Below are positions 7,848 to 15,925 of a stretch of DNA of 25,150 nt, in pieces. Location of the stretch: NCBI GenBank assembly GCA_035761265.1, contig DASTRL010000040.1:1-25150 (forward strand), written 5' to 3'. The number at the start of each line of letters is the position of its first letter. Position 1 is the first letter of the stretch. A program made the translations under genes and the position numbers. The notes beneath the pieces were generated by a model. That model was not told where the DNA came from, made no database searches, and saw only the letters and a program-made list of their open reading frames with translations. Source of the stretch: CADEED01 sp035761265 (GTDB lineage: Bacteria > Pseudomonadota > Gammaproteobacteria > Steroidobacterales > Steroidobacteraceae).

Positions 7848-7910
7848 GGGCGAGCCCGATGCGCGCCTGGCGCAAATTCGTGCCGGACCTGCGACGCAGG
7901 CCCTGGAGTT

Positions 7911-8435
7911 TCACTTCAGCTTGAGCCTGAAAGGAAACTGCATGGTGCACGGTGATCCGTTGCACAAGGCCGGCTTGTAGCGGGTCATCAACAGGACCGA
8001 ACCCGCGAACTGCGTCATGTCCTTGTTGTTGACCCCGCCGAAGTCTTCGACCTTGGTGGCCTTGCCGTCGGGACCGACGGTCACGGCCATGTTCAGCTCA
8101 CCCTTCGCCTGCAAGACGTTCTGCGCCTTCTTGATGGCGCCGAACACCGGTTTCAGTCCTTCGGCGGGGAATGGCGGCTCGTCGTTTTCCGGCATCGACT
8201 CGTACAGCGCACGAAACTCGGCTTTCTGTTCCGGCGTGAGCTGCTGCCAGGTCTTGTTGAGCGGGATGCTGGAATTCCAGCGCAGCTCTTTCTTGATCAA
8301 GGTGCCGGTGTTCGAGCTGGCTTCGTTCATCACCTGGGTCGGGGCATTGTCGGGAAGCGGTCCGGTCCCATGCTGCGCATACGCGCTGGAGGCGGCGCAG
8401 GCCGCGATGAGTAGACAGAGCTTGCTGGCTTTCAT
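7911..8435 (-). CDS. Exported TonB C-terminal-like protein (copy 2 of tandem pair)
   Basis: 174-aa paralogue of the gene at 7300-7809, in the same direction with about 100 bp between them. Signal peptide residues 1-20 end SSAYA before QHG. Shared blocks: LNKTWQQLTPEQ, DEPPFPAEGLKP, AVTVGPDGKATKVEDFG, TRYKPA. The C-terminal Cys pair is Cys158 and Cys163 (CNGSPC). The C-terminal domain again looks like TonB without anchor or stalk. ATG 8435 is preferred; a TTG at 8441 would only add two residues. No clear ribosome site is present, as in copy 1. The clear divergence between copies points to an old tandem duplication with both kept intact. Confidence 0.8.
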   Translation of the reverse strand: MKASKLCLLIAACAASSAYAQHGTGPLPDNAPTQVMNEASSNTGTLIKKELRWNSSIPLNKTWQQLTPEQKAEFRALYESMPENDEPPFPAEGLKPVFGAIKKAQNVLQAKGELNMAVTVGPDGKATKVEDFGGVNNKDMTQFAGSVLLMTRYKPALCNGSPCTMQFPFRLKLK

Positions 8436-8474
8436 GCCCAAACTTCAGCATGCGGGAATACCTGCGGTCAATGC
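8436..8474 (-). promoter_or_regulatory. Conserved upstream box, copy 2
   Basis: Minus strand: GCATTGACC (8474-8466), 13 bases, CATGCT (8452-8447), then GAAGTTTGGGC directly before ATG 8435. The order and the 11-base gap from CATGCT to the start codon match copy 1; only one base differs in the spacer length. With an 18-base spacer TTGACC pairs with TGAAGT as a weak -10, again putting the transcript start at the start codon. Confidence 0.4.
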
Positions 8475-8528
8475 ACGGGGTCCGCGGGCGGCGTTAACAT
8501 CCGTATCCCGCCTCATCAGGAGATCCCT

Positions 8529-9518
8529 ATGTCAAAGTCAGCCACTCGCCTGGTTGCGCTGCTGGGCGCAGCCGCGCTTGCGGTCTTCGCCGGCTGTTCC
8601 AGGAAGGAAGCGACGCCTGCACCCGCGGCGAACACGGCCCCCGAGCCTGCGGCTGCAACTCAGCCGGCCGCCCCGCAACCCGCCAACGTCAAGGACTTCA
8701 TGATCGGGGAGCTCTCCGCGAAGGCGCTGCGCGATGGCACGCTCGAGTTTCCGAACGACAACAAGATCTTCGGCGTCGGTCACACGCAGGAGGAGGTTGC
8801 CGCGCTGCTGAGCCAGGCGGGGCTGCCCACCGACAAGCTCGAGCTCGGCCTCGCCCCGCTGCTCGTGACGACGGCGGATCGGGTGCTGCTGTTCGATACG
8901 GGCGCGGGAACGAACTTCGGGCCCGGCGCCGGCAAGCTGCCGGACTCGCTCGCGGAGGCGGGCGTCGACGCGCAGTCCGTGACCGACATCTTCATCTCGC
9001 ACGTGCACGGCGATCACGTCGGCGGCCTCGTCAATGCGCAGGGCGCGCTGACCTTTCCGAACGCGAAGATCCACATCGCGAAGCCGGAGTGGAAGTTTCT
9101 CACCGGCCTCGGCGCGGAGAAGGCCAAGGGTTTCGGCGTGCAGAACTACGACGCGCTGGTCGCGGCCATGAAGCCCAAGGTCGACGACTTCGCGCCGAAC
9201 GCGGAGCTGGTTCCCGGGGTCGTCAAGGCGGTGGAGATCAAGGGCCACACGCCGGGACATTCGGGCTACCGGATCCAGTCGGGGCCGGATTCGCTGCTCT
9301 ACATCGGCGATGCCATGCATCACTACGTCGTGTCCGTGCAGAAGCCGGAGTGGCCGATGAGCTTCGATGCCGACCAGGCGGTGGGCGCGAAGAGTCGCGC
9401 AGCGCTCGCGGCTGATCTCGCGCAGAAAGGGCAGCGCGTCTACGCGGTGCATTTCCCGTTCCCCGGCCTCGGCAGGATCGAGAAGCAGGGCGACGTCTAC
9501 GCCTGGGTTGCCGAGTGA
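8529..9518 (+). CDS. MBL-fold metallo-hydrolase lipoprotein
   Basis: 329-aa exported hydrolase. A hydrophobic leader ends in a lipobox (VFAGC, Cys23), so it is probably lipid-anchored; a Pro/Ala-rich linker follows to about residue 53. The metallo-beta-lactamase zinc motif HVHGDH is at 158-163. GHTPGHSG, YIGDAMHH and the late His in VHFPFPG supply the remaining metal ligands. The pattern fits the broad AHL-lactonase/ribonuclease-Z-like group, not class B beta-lactamases. The substrate cannot be set from sequence; lactones, esters or thioesters are all possible. ATG 8529 has a good ribosome site (AGGAGA, 8518-8523). It is divergent from the TonB-like pair and ends just before a strong hairpin. 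Confidence 0.9.
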   Translation: MSKSATRLVALLGAAALAVFAGCSRKEATPAPAANTAPEPAAATQPAAPQPANVKDFMIGELSAKALRDGTLEFPNDNKIFGVGHTQEEVAALLSQAGLPTDKLELGLAPLLVTTADRVLLFDTGAGTNFGPGAGKLPDSLAEAGVDAQSVTDIFISHVHGDHVGGLVNAQGALTFPNAKIHIAKPEWKFLTGLGAEKAKGFGVQNYDALVAAMKPKVDDFAPNAELVPGVVKAVEIKGHTPGHSGYRIQSGPDSLLYIGDAMHHYVVSVQKPEWPMSFDADQAVGAKSRAALAADLAQKGQRVYAVHFPFPGLGRIEKQGDVYAWVAE

Positions 9519-9529
9519 GTCGCAGGGCA

Positions 9530-9559
9530 GGCCCCGCCCGGGTCGAACCGGGCGGGGCC
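9530..9559. terminator. Perfect 12-bp GC hairpin, probable terminator
   Basis: Arms GGCCCCGCCCGG (9530-9541) and CCGGGCGGGGCC (9548-9559) pair without mismatch around a 6-base loop. It begins 11 bp after the MBL stop codon and lies before the minus-strand pectate lyase stump, so it could end transcription from both sides. No T-run follows on either strand, so simple intrinsic termination is not certain. Confidence 0.5.
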
Positions 9560-9584
9560 ATGCCCGAACCCAGCGAGCCGCTCG

Positions 9585-9866
9585 CTACGGACTGATTTTC
9601 CCGAATCCAGCACCGCCCATCACGATGCCCGGGATGTTCGCCGATGTATCGAGCGAATAGCCGTAGGGCACGCTCACGCTGCAGGTCGAGTCGAACTGTC
9701 CGTTGACGATTACCGGGACCACCAGCGCGCCGTCGCCCACCGAGCGGTCGTAGCTGATGGAGTCCAGCGTGTTCGCACGCGTCTGCCAGCATCCCGGCTC
9801 CGGCGAGTCGTCGGAGGCGATCAGCGGGTTGTTGGAGTTCTTGAAGTAGTTGCCTTCCACCAGTGC
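9585..9866 (-). pseudogene. C-terminal remnant of a family 1 pectate lyase
   Basis: About 93 codons that look like the C-terminal end of an exported PL1 pectate lyase: EGNYFKNSNNPLIASDDSP, then PGCWQTRANT, then VPYGYSLDTSANIPGIV, then GAGFGK before the TAG at 9585-9587. In the family these phrases follow the catalytic parallel beta-helix, which is missing. The frame continues upstream on the minus strand but stops resembling the family at about 9866, where the upstream region of the next gene begins. There is no start, signal peptide or catalytic residue, so this is almost certainly a dead stump left by a deletion or rearrangement. Family assignment is from memory of PL1 sequences. With the hairpin it accounts for most of the 426 bp between genes (9519-9944). 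Confidence 0.65.
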
Positions 9867-9944
9867 GCATTGCGGTCTATACGTAGGTGCAGGTCCGATC
9901 GCGCTGTACACTCGCGCGCCCATCGGGGCAGCGGGGAGAACACG

Positions 9945-10718
9945 ATGTCTGCATTCGAAGGAAAGGTGGCGCTGGTCACCGGCGGTAGTTCGGGGCTCGG
10001 CGCGGCCACGGCACTGAAGTTCGCGCAGCAAGGCGCGAAGGTGTTGATCGCCGCGCGGCGCGTCGAGCAGAGCGGTGAGGTGGTGCGCAAGATCGCCGCG
10101 GCAGGTGGCGAGGCGCACTTCGTGCAGGCGGACGTCAGCCGCTCCGGCGACGTCGAGCGCATGGTGACCTCGGCGCTGGAAAAGTTCGGCCGCCTCGACT
10201 GCGCGGTCAACAATGCCGGCATCTCCGGGCCGCGCTTCACACCGCTCGCGGAGGTCACCGAGGCGCAATGGGACGAGGTCATGGGCGTGAACCTCAAGGG
10301 CGTGTGGCTGTGCATGAAGCACGAAATCCCCGCGATGTTGAAGAGCGGCGGAGGGGCCATCGTCAACGTCGCATCCATCTACGGTCTGAAGCCGGCCGAC
10401 ATGGGTCACGGCTCTTACGCCGCCAGCAAGCATGGCGTGGTCGGTCTGACGACCTCCGCCGCCACCGACTACGGCCAGATGTCGATCCGCGTCAACGCGG
10501 TGGCGCCGGGATTCACGCACTCGGAAATGGTCGACGTGCACCGGCCCGGCGCGGCGGAGAACTACCGCAAACTGGTGGCGCGCCATTCGGGAATGAACCG
10601 CCTCGGCGATGCGCATGAGGTGGCCAGCGCCATCGCGTGGCTGTGCTCGAGCGCCGCCAGCTACGTGAACGGCGCGGTGCTGACCGTGGACGGCGGCGGC
10701 GCCACGCGGCTCTACTGA
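9945..10718 (+). CDS. Short-chain dehydrogenase/reductase
   Basis: 257-aa classical SDR, a cytoplasmic NAD(P)-dependent oxidoreductase. Cofactor motif TGGSSGLG at residues 12-19; DV of QADVS; NNAG; catalytic Ser in NVASIYG; catalytic YAASK; VNAVAPGFT; and the C-terminal NGAVLTVDGGG. ALIAARR-type spacing after strand 2 (IAARR) favours NADP(H), but this is weak. ATG 9945 has a strong ribosome site (GGGGAGAA, 9932-9939); upstream in-frame codons to 9870 are not protein-like. It is a single gene, not translationally coupled to the operon that starts 135 bp later, although it could serve the same substrate. Substrate unknown. Confidence 0.93.
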   Translation: MSAFEGKVALVTGGSSGLGAATALKFAQQGAKVLIAARRVEQSGEVVRKIAAAGGEAHFVQADVSRSGDVERMVTSALEKFGRLDCAVNNAGISGPRFTPLAEVTEAQWDEVMGVNLKGVWLCMKHEIPAMLKSGGGAIVNVASIYGLKPADMGHGSYAASKHGVVGLTTSAATDYGQMSIRVNAVAPGFTHSEMVDVHRPGAAENYRKLVARHSGMNRLGDAHEVASAIAWLCSSAASYVNGAVLTVDGGGATRLY

Positions 10719-10752
10719 ATCAATGGCATAGACCTCGCGCGCCCCGCCAAAG

Positions 10753-10778
10753 ATATTCACTCACGCGTGAATGAGTAT
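10753..10778. promoter_or_regulatory. 26-bp near-palindrome, candidate operator of the catabolic operon
   Basis: The core TCACGCGTGA (10761-10770) is a perfect palindrome. Extending outwards, 11 of 13 base pairs match across 10753-10778; mismatches are only at 10756/10775 and 10760/10771. Its right edge touches a consensus -35. Length and placement suit a dimeric TetR-type repressor, and the operon behind it encodes one. Binding by that protein is inference. Confidence 0.55.
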
Positions 10779-10806
10779 TGACAGCGGGCCGCGCCGGTGG
10801 CTCACT
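10778..10806 (+). promoter_or_regulatory. Candidate promoter of the catabolic operon
   Basis: TTGACA at 10778-10783 is a perfect -35 that shares one base with the palindrome. A 17-base spacer leads to CTCACT (10801-10806), which matches only two of six -10 positions, so either an activator is needed or the -10 is elsewhere. About 50 bp of leader would then precede the receptor start. Confidence 0.4.
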
Positions 10807-10852
10807 CCGGCCCGAGGCACCGGCAATCGCCGGTGTACAGGGGGTTGAGCGC

Positions 10853-12988
10853 ATGAAGAAAAAAATACTTCTCGCGTCGGTACTCGCTGCCGCGCAGATC
10901 GCCGTGTCCTCGCCGGCCGCGGCGCAGACGGCGCCGAAAGACGCCAATTCACAGGAATTCGAGGAGATCGTGGTGACGGCCGAGCGTCGCCGCACCGATC
11001 TGCAGAAGACGCCGATCGCCGCCACGGTGCTGAGCGGCGAGAAGGTCGCCAATGCCGGCGTGACCAACGTCGACCAGCTGCAGTTCATCTCGCCGGCCGC
11101 CGTGGTCAACAACTTCGGCCAGGGCATCGACTTCAACATCCGCGGCATCGGCAAGGCCGAGCACAACTCGCAGACCACCACGGGCGTGATCACGTACCGC
11201 GATGGCGTCGCGACGTTCCCCGGCTACTATACCGCCGAGCCGTACTACGATCTCGCGCGCGTGGAGATCCTGCGCGGACCTCAGGGCACATTCGTCGGCG
11301 AGAACGCCACCGGCGGCGCGGTGTTCGTCACCTCGAACGATCCGGTGATCAACGGCGGGCACAGCGGATACATCCAGGCCGAGATCGGCAATTACGATTC
11401 CTACGGCGCGCAGGGCGCGGTCAATCTACCCGCGGGCGACAAGTTCGCGGCGCGCGTGGCCTTCAACGCGCTGAAGCGCGACAGCTTCTACGACATCCAG
11501 GGACCCTACACGGGCGACGACGGCGTGGAGACCGGCAGCGTGCGGCTGAGCACGCTGTGGGAGCCGAGCGATTCGCTCTCGATCAACTTCAAGGCCGACT
11601 ACAACTACCTGGACCTCTCGGGCTATCCTTCCGATCCCATCCTCGCGACCAACGATCCGTTCAAGATCACGGGCAACGCCGATTTCCATGCGCTCGACCG
11701 CTTCGGGCGCGGGGTGCTCAAGGTCGACTACCAGTTCCAGAACGGCACCACGCTTCGCTCGGTGTCCGGCTACCAGAAGGGCCAGACCGAATACCGCACC
11801 GATCTCGACGGCACCAGCGCGGGCAACTGGACCTTCGGCGACATCGCCAACGAAGAAATGTACTCGGAGGAGATCAACCTGATCTCGCCGGACGCCAACC
11901 GCTTCAAGTGGATTGTCGGTGCCTACTACCAGCACGACGAAAGCTTCTTCCGGCCGGACGGCGGCTTCTACATCGGTGTGCCGCCGCCGGTGTTCTACAC
12001 GCTCAATGGCACGAACGTGCGCGAGAACAAGGCCTTCTTCGGGCAGGTCAGTTTCGACATGCCGCAGGGTTTCCAGCTGCAGATCGGCGCGCGTTACTCC
12101 GACCACAGCACGGAGAACGACATCGACATCAACCAGTACGGGCTGCCCTTGACGCAGCAGCAGGAGGAGAAATTCACCAACACTTCCGGCAAGGTCACGC
12201 TGAACTGGACGGTGAACGATCACCACTTCCTGTATGCCTTCGCGGCGACCGGCTTCCGTCCCGGCGGACTCAACGTACCCGTGGGGCTCGGCGAGCCGGC
12301 GGCGTTCGACGAGGAAGAGGTGACCAACTACGAAATCGGCTGGAAGGCGGGCTGGGCCGACGGCCGGCTGCGCACACAAGTCGACGCCTACTACAACGAC
12401 TACGACAATTTCCAGGTGACCGTGGGATATCCGCAGTTCCCGACGTTCGGCTTCGAGTTGAACAACCCCAGCACCACGAAGATCTACGGCTTCGAAGGCC
12501 AGCTCGAGGCCATTTTCGGCAATTTCTCCATGGATGCGGGCGCGGGCTGGCTCACCAGCAAGCTCGGCAAGTTCTACGCGGTCGATCCGCGCGTGCCCAG
12601 CGTCGGCGCCTGCGATCCGCAATCCGGGCCCGCGACCGCTTCGTGCATCAATCTCGAGGGCAAGGACCAGACCTACGCACCCGAATTCACCTTCAACGTG
12701 GGACTGCAGTACGTGTTCCGCGATGGCGACGATGAGTTCACGCCGCGCCTCAACTATGCGCACGTGTCCGGCCAGTGGGCGACCTTGTTCGAGAACGAAG
12801 CGTTGGGCGATCGCCTCTCGGCGCGTAACATCCTCAATGCGCAATTTGCCTGGAGGCATGGGAAACTCCTGACCACGCTGTACGGCACCAACCTGACCGA
12901 CCAGCACTACACGGCCGCGCTCAATTCCGGCCTGCGCTTCGCGGGTCCGCCGCGGCAATTCGGGCTGCGCGTCGCGACCACGTTCTGA
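10853..12988 (+). CDS. TonB-dependent receptor of the catabolic operon
   Basis: Complete 711-aa outer-membrane receptor. The signal peptide MKKKILLASVLAAAQIAVSS ends before PAAAQ. The TonB box is EEIVVTAERR at about residues 39-48. The plug follows: TPIAATVLSG, FNIRGIGKAE, YYDLARVEILRGPQGTFVGE, ENATGGAVFVTSNDP. The barrel contains FAATGFRPGGLNVP, VTNYEIGWKAGW and NLTDQHY, and ends in a terminal Phe (VATTF) as barrel proteins do. ATG 10853 has AGGGGG at 10839-10844; an upstream in-frame start at 10778 would bury the signal peptide and is rejected. It is the first gene of a set that includes an exported esterase, so the ligand is probably an ester too large or scarce for porins. It does not closely resemble the receptor at the window start beyond family level. 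Confidence 0.96.
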   Translation: MKKKILLASVLAAAQIAVSSPAAAQTAPKDANSQEFEEIVVTAERRRTDLQKTPIAATVLSGEKVANAGVTNVDQLQFISPAAVVNNFGQGIDFNIRGIGKAEHNSQTTTGVITYRDGVATFPGYYTAEPYYDLARVEILRGPQGTFVGENATGGAVFVTSNDPVINGGHSGYIQAEIGNYDSYGAQGAVNLPAGDKFAARVAFNALKRDSFYDIQGPYTGDDGVETGSVRLSTLWEPSDSLSINFKADYNYLDLSGYPSDPILATNDPFKITGNADFHALDRFGRGVLKVDYQFQNGTTLRSVSGYQKGQTEYRTDLDGTSAGNWTFGDIANEEMYSEEINLISPDANRFKWIVGAYYQHDESFFRPDGGFYIGVPPPVFYTLNGTNVRENKAFFGQVSFDMPQGFQLQIGARYSDHSTENDIDINQYGLPLTQQQEEKFTNTSGKVTLNWTVNDHHFLYAFAATGFRPGGLNVPVGLGEPAAFDEEEVTNYEIGWKAGWADGRLRTQVDAYYNDYDNFQVTVGYPQFPTFGFELNNPSTTKIYGFEGQLEAIFGNFSMDAGAGWLTSKLGKFYAVDPRVPSVGACDPQSGPATASCINLEGKDQTYAPEFTFNVGLQYVFRDGDDEFTPRLNYAHVSGQWATLFENEALGDRLSARNILNAQFAWRHGKLLTTLYGTNLTDQHYTAALNSGLRFAGPPRQFGLRVATTF

Positions 12989-12989
12989 C

Positions 12990-14294
12990 GTGCCGGCGGC
13001 ATCCCCATGGCGGCCGAGCGCGCGGGCCTGGTTCGCCCTGGGCGTGCTGTGTTTCGTCTACGTCATCAACTTCCTGGACCGGCAGCTGCTGTCGATCCTC
13101 GCCAAGCCCATCCAGGACGAGCTCGGTGTGACCGATGGGCAGCTCGGCCGCATCGGCGGGCTGTACTTCGCGCTGTTCTACTGCGTGCTGGCGATACCGG
13201 TGGGCTGGATCGCCGACCGCACCAACCGCGTGCGGCTGCTGTCGCTCGCCTGCGCGCTGTGGAGCGCGGCCACCATGGCCTGCGGCATGGCGACTAACTA
13301 CCCGCAGCTAGCGATGGCGCGCATGGCGGTGGGGGTGGGCGAGGCGGGCGGCGTGCCGCCGTCCTATGCGATCATCTCCGACTACTTTCCGCCGGGCACG
13401 CGCGGCACCGCCTTGAGCCTCTTCAACCTCGGCCCGCCGATCGGCATGGCGCTGGGCGTGGCCTTCGGCGCCTCGATCGCCGCCGCGTGGAGCTGGCGCG
13501 CGGCGTTTCTGTACCTGGGCGCGGTGGGCATCTTCACGGCGCTGGTCGTCTGGCTGTTCGTGCGCGAGCCGGTGCGCGGCGGACTCGACGCGCCACGCGC
13601 CGGCGCGATTCCGGGCTCCGCCGAGCCGAAGGCGCCGTTCTGGCCGACCTGCCGCATGTTCTTCTCGCGGCCCGTGCTGCTGCGCGTGTCCATCGCCACC
13701 GGCATCACCCAGGTCATGACCTATGCCACGCTGAACTTCACCACGCTGCTGCTGATGCGCGAGAAGGGCATGACGCTGCGCCAGGTCGCGCTGTGGTACG
13801 CGCTGGTGGTCGGCATCGCGGTGAGCGCAGGGATGTACACCTCCGGGCGCCTGATCGACCGGTTCGCGCCACGCTCCAAGACCGCCTACGCCTATCTACC
13901 GGCGGCGGCGCTGCTGCTGGCCGTGCCGTTCTTCGTCGGCTTCGTGCGGGCGCCGGACTGGCCACTGGCGCTGGTGTTGCTCGCCGTGCCCATGTTCCTC
14001 AACTACTTCTACCTGTCGCCGTCGGTGGCGCTGGTGCAGGAGGAAGTGCGCCCGAACGAGCGCGTGCTGGCCGGCGCCTTGCTGCTGCTGGTCATGAACC
14101 TGGTGGGGCTCGGCCTCGGGCCGACGCTGCTCGGTGCGATCAGCGATTGGCTGCGCCCCGCGCATCCCGAGCATTCGCTGCAGCTCGCCTTCTACACGCT
14201 TGTGCCGGTCTACCTGCTCGCGGCGCTGTGTTTCCTGTGGCTGGCGCGCGCGATCCGGCGGGAAGCCAGCGAACTGTCCGGAGGAACGCCGTGA
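12990..14294 (+). CDS. MFS transporter, spinster-like
   Basis: 434-aa inner-membrane carrier with about 12 helices. The N-terminus YVINFLDRQLLSILAKPIQ and the loop GWIADRTNRVRLL are typical of the spinster-like branch of the major facilitator family, often found beside TonB-dependent receptors in catabolic clusters. VGVGEAGGVPPSYAIISDYF is the helix 4-5 signature. A loop of about 30 residues (about 195-225) separates the two halves. GTG 12990 begins one base after the receptor stop, and the gene's own stop overlaps the next start as GTGA. The probable cargo is the acid or alcohol released by the periplasmic esterase; import is assumed from context, as direction cannot be read from sequence. 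Confidence 0.93.
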   Translation: MPAASPWRPSARAWFALGVLCFVYVINFLDRQLLSILAKPIQDELGVTDGQLGRIGGLYFALFYCVLAIPVGWIADRTNRVRLLSLACALWSAATMACGMATNYPQLAMARMAVGVGEAGGVPPSYAIISDYFPPGTRGTALSLFNLGPPIGMALGVAFGASIAAAWSWRAAFLYLGAVGIFTALVVWLFVREPVRGGLDAPRAGAIPGSAEPKAPFWPTCRMFFSRPVLLRVSIATGITQVMTYATLNFTTLLLMREKGMTLRQVALWYALVVGIAVSAGMYTSGRLIDRFAPRSKTAYAYLPAAALLLAVPFFVGFVRAPDWPLALVLLAVPMFLNYFYLSPSVALVQEEVRPNERVLAGALLLLVMNLVGLGLGPTLLGAISDWLRPAHPEHSLQLAFYTLVPVYLLAALCFLWLARAIRREASELSGGTP

Positions 14295-15925
14295 ACCGAA
14301 TCGCCCTGCCCATCCTTGTCGCCATGCTGCTGAATCTGCCTGCGGGTGCCGCCGAGTCGGCGCCGGTGGTCACGACGGCGGCCGGAAAGATCGCCGGCGC
14401 GGCCGCCGGCGACATCCACGCCTTCAAGGGCATCCCCTATGCGCAGCCGCCGGTCGGCGCACTGCGCTGGAAGCCGCCGCTGCCCGCCGCGAAGTGGAAC
14501 GGCACACGCGATGCCAGGCAATTCGGCGCCGCCTGCATCCAGCCCAGGGGCAAGCCCGACAGCATCTACTTCTGGAACCTGCCCAAGGTCAGTGAGGACT
14601 GCCTCTTTCTGAACGTCTGGGCGCCCGCGAAGGCGAAGCAGGCGCCGGTGTTCTTCTGGATCCACGGCGGCGCGCTCAGCGGCGGTTCGGGCAGCGAGCC
14701 GATGTATGACGGCACGAAGCTCGCCGAGCGCGGCGTCGTCGTGGTGACCATCAATTACCGCATGGGGCCGCTGGGGTTTCTCGTGCATCCGGCACTCAGC
14801 GCCGAGTCGCGGCGGAACATCTCCGGCAACTATGGCCTTCTCGACCAGATCGCGGCGCTGCAATGGGTGAAGCGCAACATCGCAGCCTTCGGCGGCGACC
14901 CGGCCAACGTCACCATCGCCGGGGAATCGGCCGGCGGCCTGAGCGTGATGTATCTCATGGCCGCACCGAGCGCACGCGGCCTGTTCGCCAAGGCCGTGGC
15001 GCAGAGCGCCTACATGGTCTCGGCGCAGGAATTGCGCACGGCGACGCACGGCGGGTTTTCCGGCGAGGCCGTCGGCGTGTGGCTGGCGGAGAAGTTGGGC
15101 GCCACGGACCTGGCCGGGCTGCGTTCCATGGACCCGCAGAAGATCACCGACGTCGCGGCGGCCAACGGATTCTTTCCGTTCTTCGTGATCGACGGCCGCA
15201 TCCTGCCGCGCCAGGTGGTCGAGGTGCTCGATCGCGGCGAGCAGGCCAGGGTGCCGCTGCTCGCCGGATTCAACAGCGGCGAGATCCGCTCGCTGCGCGT
15301 GCTCGCACCGCCGGTGCCCGCCGATGCCGCGACTTATGAAAAGGAGATCCGCGACCGCTACCGGGATCTCGCCGACGAATTCCTCGAGCTCTACCCGGCC
15401 ACCGACCTGCAGGAAAGCATCTGGGCGACGACGCGCGACGCGCTTTATGGCTGGACCGCAGAACGGCTGGTGCGCAAGCAGACTGCCGCCGGGGTCCCGT
15501 CGTTTCTCTATCTATTCGATCACGGCTACCCGGCGGCCGACGAGAAGGGCCTGCACGCTTTCCATGCCAGCGAGCTGCCCTACATGTTCGGCACGGCCGA
15601 CCGCGCGCCGACGAACTGGCCGCCGGTGCCGCGCACGCAGGCGGAAGGGAAACTCTCGGATGCCATGCTCGACTACTGGTCGTCGTTCGCGCGCACCGGC
15701 ACGCCGAGCGCCGACGGGAATCCGCCCTGGCCGGCGTACGGCGCCGAGCGCGCCTACATGCGCTTCGCCGGCGAGCCCATGCCCGGCAAGCACCTGATGC
15801 CCGGCATGTACGAGCTCAACGAGCAGGTAGTTTGTCGCCGCCGTGCCGCGGGCGGCATTCCCTGGCACTGGAACGTCGGTCTTGCCTCGCCACCGCTGCC
15901 GCCCGAGGCGACGCAATGCCGATGA
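14291..15925 (+). CDS. Exported type B carboxylesterase
   Basis: 544-aa alpha/beta-hydrolase. Signal peptide about residues 1-21 (LPAGAAESA). Family signatures: FKGIPYAQPPVGALRW; EDCLFLNVW (102-110); oxyanion HGG near 125-127; the nucleophile elbow GESAGG with Ser213; acid Glu331 in AGFNSGE; His425 in FHASELPYMFG. The triad is complete. GTG 14291 overlaps the MFS stop and has an excellent ribosome site (GGAGG, 14280-14284); the long upstream extension in this frame lies inside the MFS gene and is a shadow. The enzyme should hydrolyse the imported ester in the periplasm, releasing an acid for the CoA ligase encoded next. Type B esterases vary widely in substrate, so the ester is not identified. 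Confidence 0.95.
   Translation: MNRIALPILVAMLLNLPAGAAESAPVVTTAAGKIAGAAAGDIHAFKGIPYAQPPVGALRWKPPLPAAKWNGTRDARQFGAACIQPRGKPDSIYFWNLPKVSEDCLFLNVWAPAKAKQAPVFFWIHGGALSGGSGSEPMYDGTKLAERGVVVVTINYRMGPLGFLVHPALSAESRRNISGNYGLLDQIAALQWVKRNIAAFGGDPANVTIAGESAGGLSVMYLMAAPSARGLFAKAVAQSAYMVSAQELRTATHGGFSGEAVGVWLAEKLGATDLAGLRSMDPQKITDVAAANGFFPFFVIDGRILPRQVVEVLDRGEQARVPLLAGFNSGEIRSLRVLAPPVPADAATYEKEIRDRYRDLADEFLELYPATDLQESIWATTRDALYGWTAERLVRKQTAAGVPSFLYLFDHGYPAADEKGLHAFHASELPYMFGTADRAPTNWPPVPRTQAEGKLSDAMLDYWSSFARTGTPSADGNPPWPAYGAERAYMRFAGEPMPGKHLMPGMYELNEQVVCRRRAAGGIPWHWNVGLASPPLPPEATQCR

Noticed and set aside
8098..8451. Alternative minus-strand frame overlapping the second TonB-like gene
   Set aside because: The other frame carries the signal peptide and the blocks shared with its paralogue.
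8518..9518. Antibiotic-resistance metallo-beta-lactamase
   Set aside because: The motif set and length fit the wider hydrolase superfamily, and there is no specific feature of class B beta-lactamases.
11426..12958. Long open frame on the minus strand opposite the second TonB-dependent receptor
   Set aside because: It is rich in His, Arg, Val and Glu as expected for the antisense of a GC-rich gene, shows no domain, and the plus-strand receptor is unambiguous.
13487..14290. N-terminal extension of the carboxylesterase frame
   Set aside because: It lies inside the MFS gene; the esterase has a signal peptide and a strong ribosome site at 14291.
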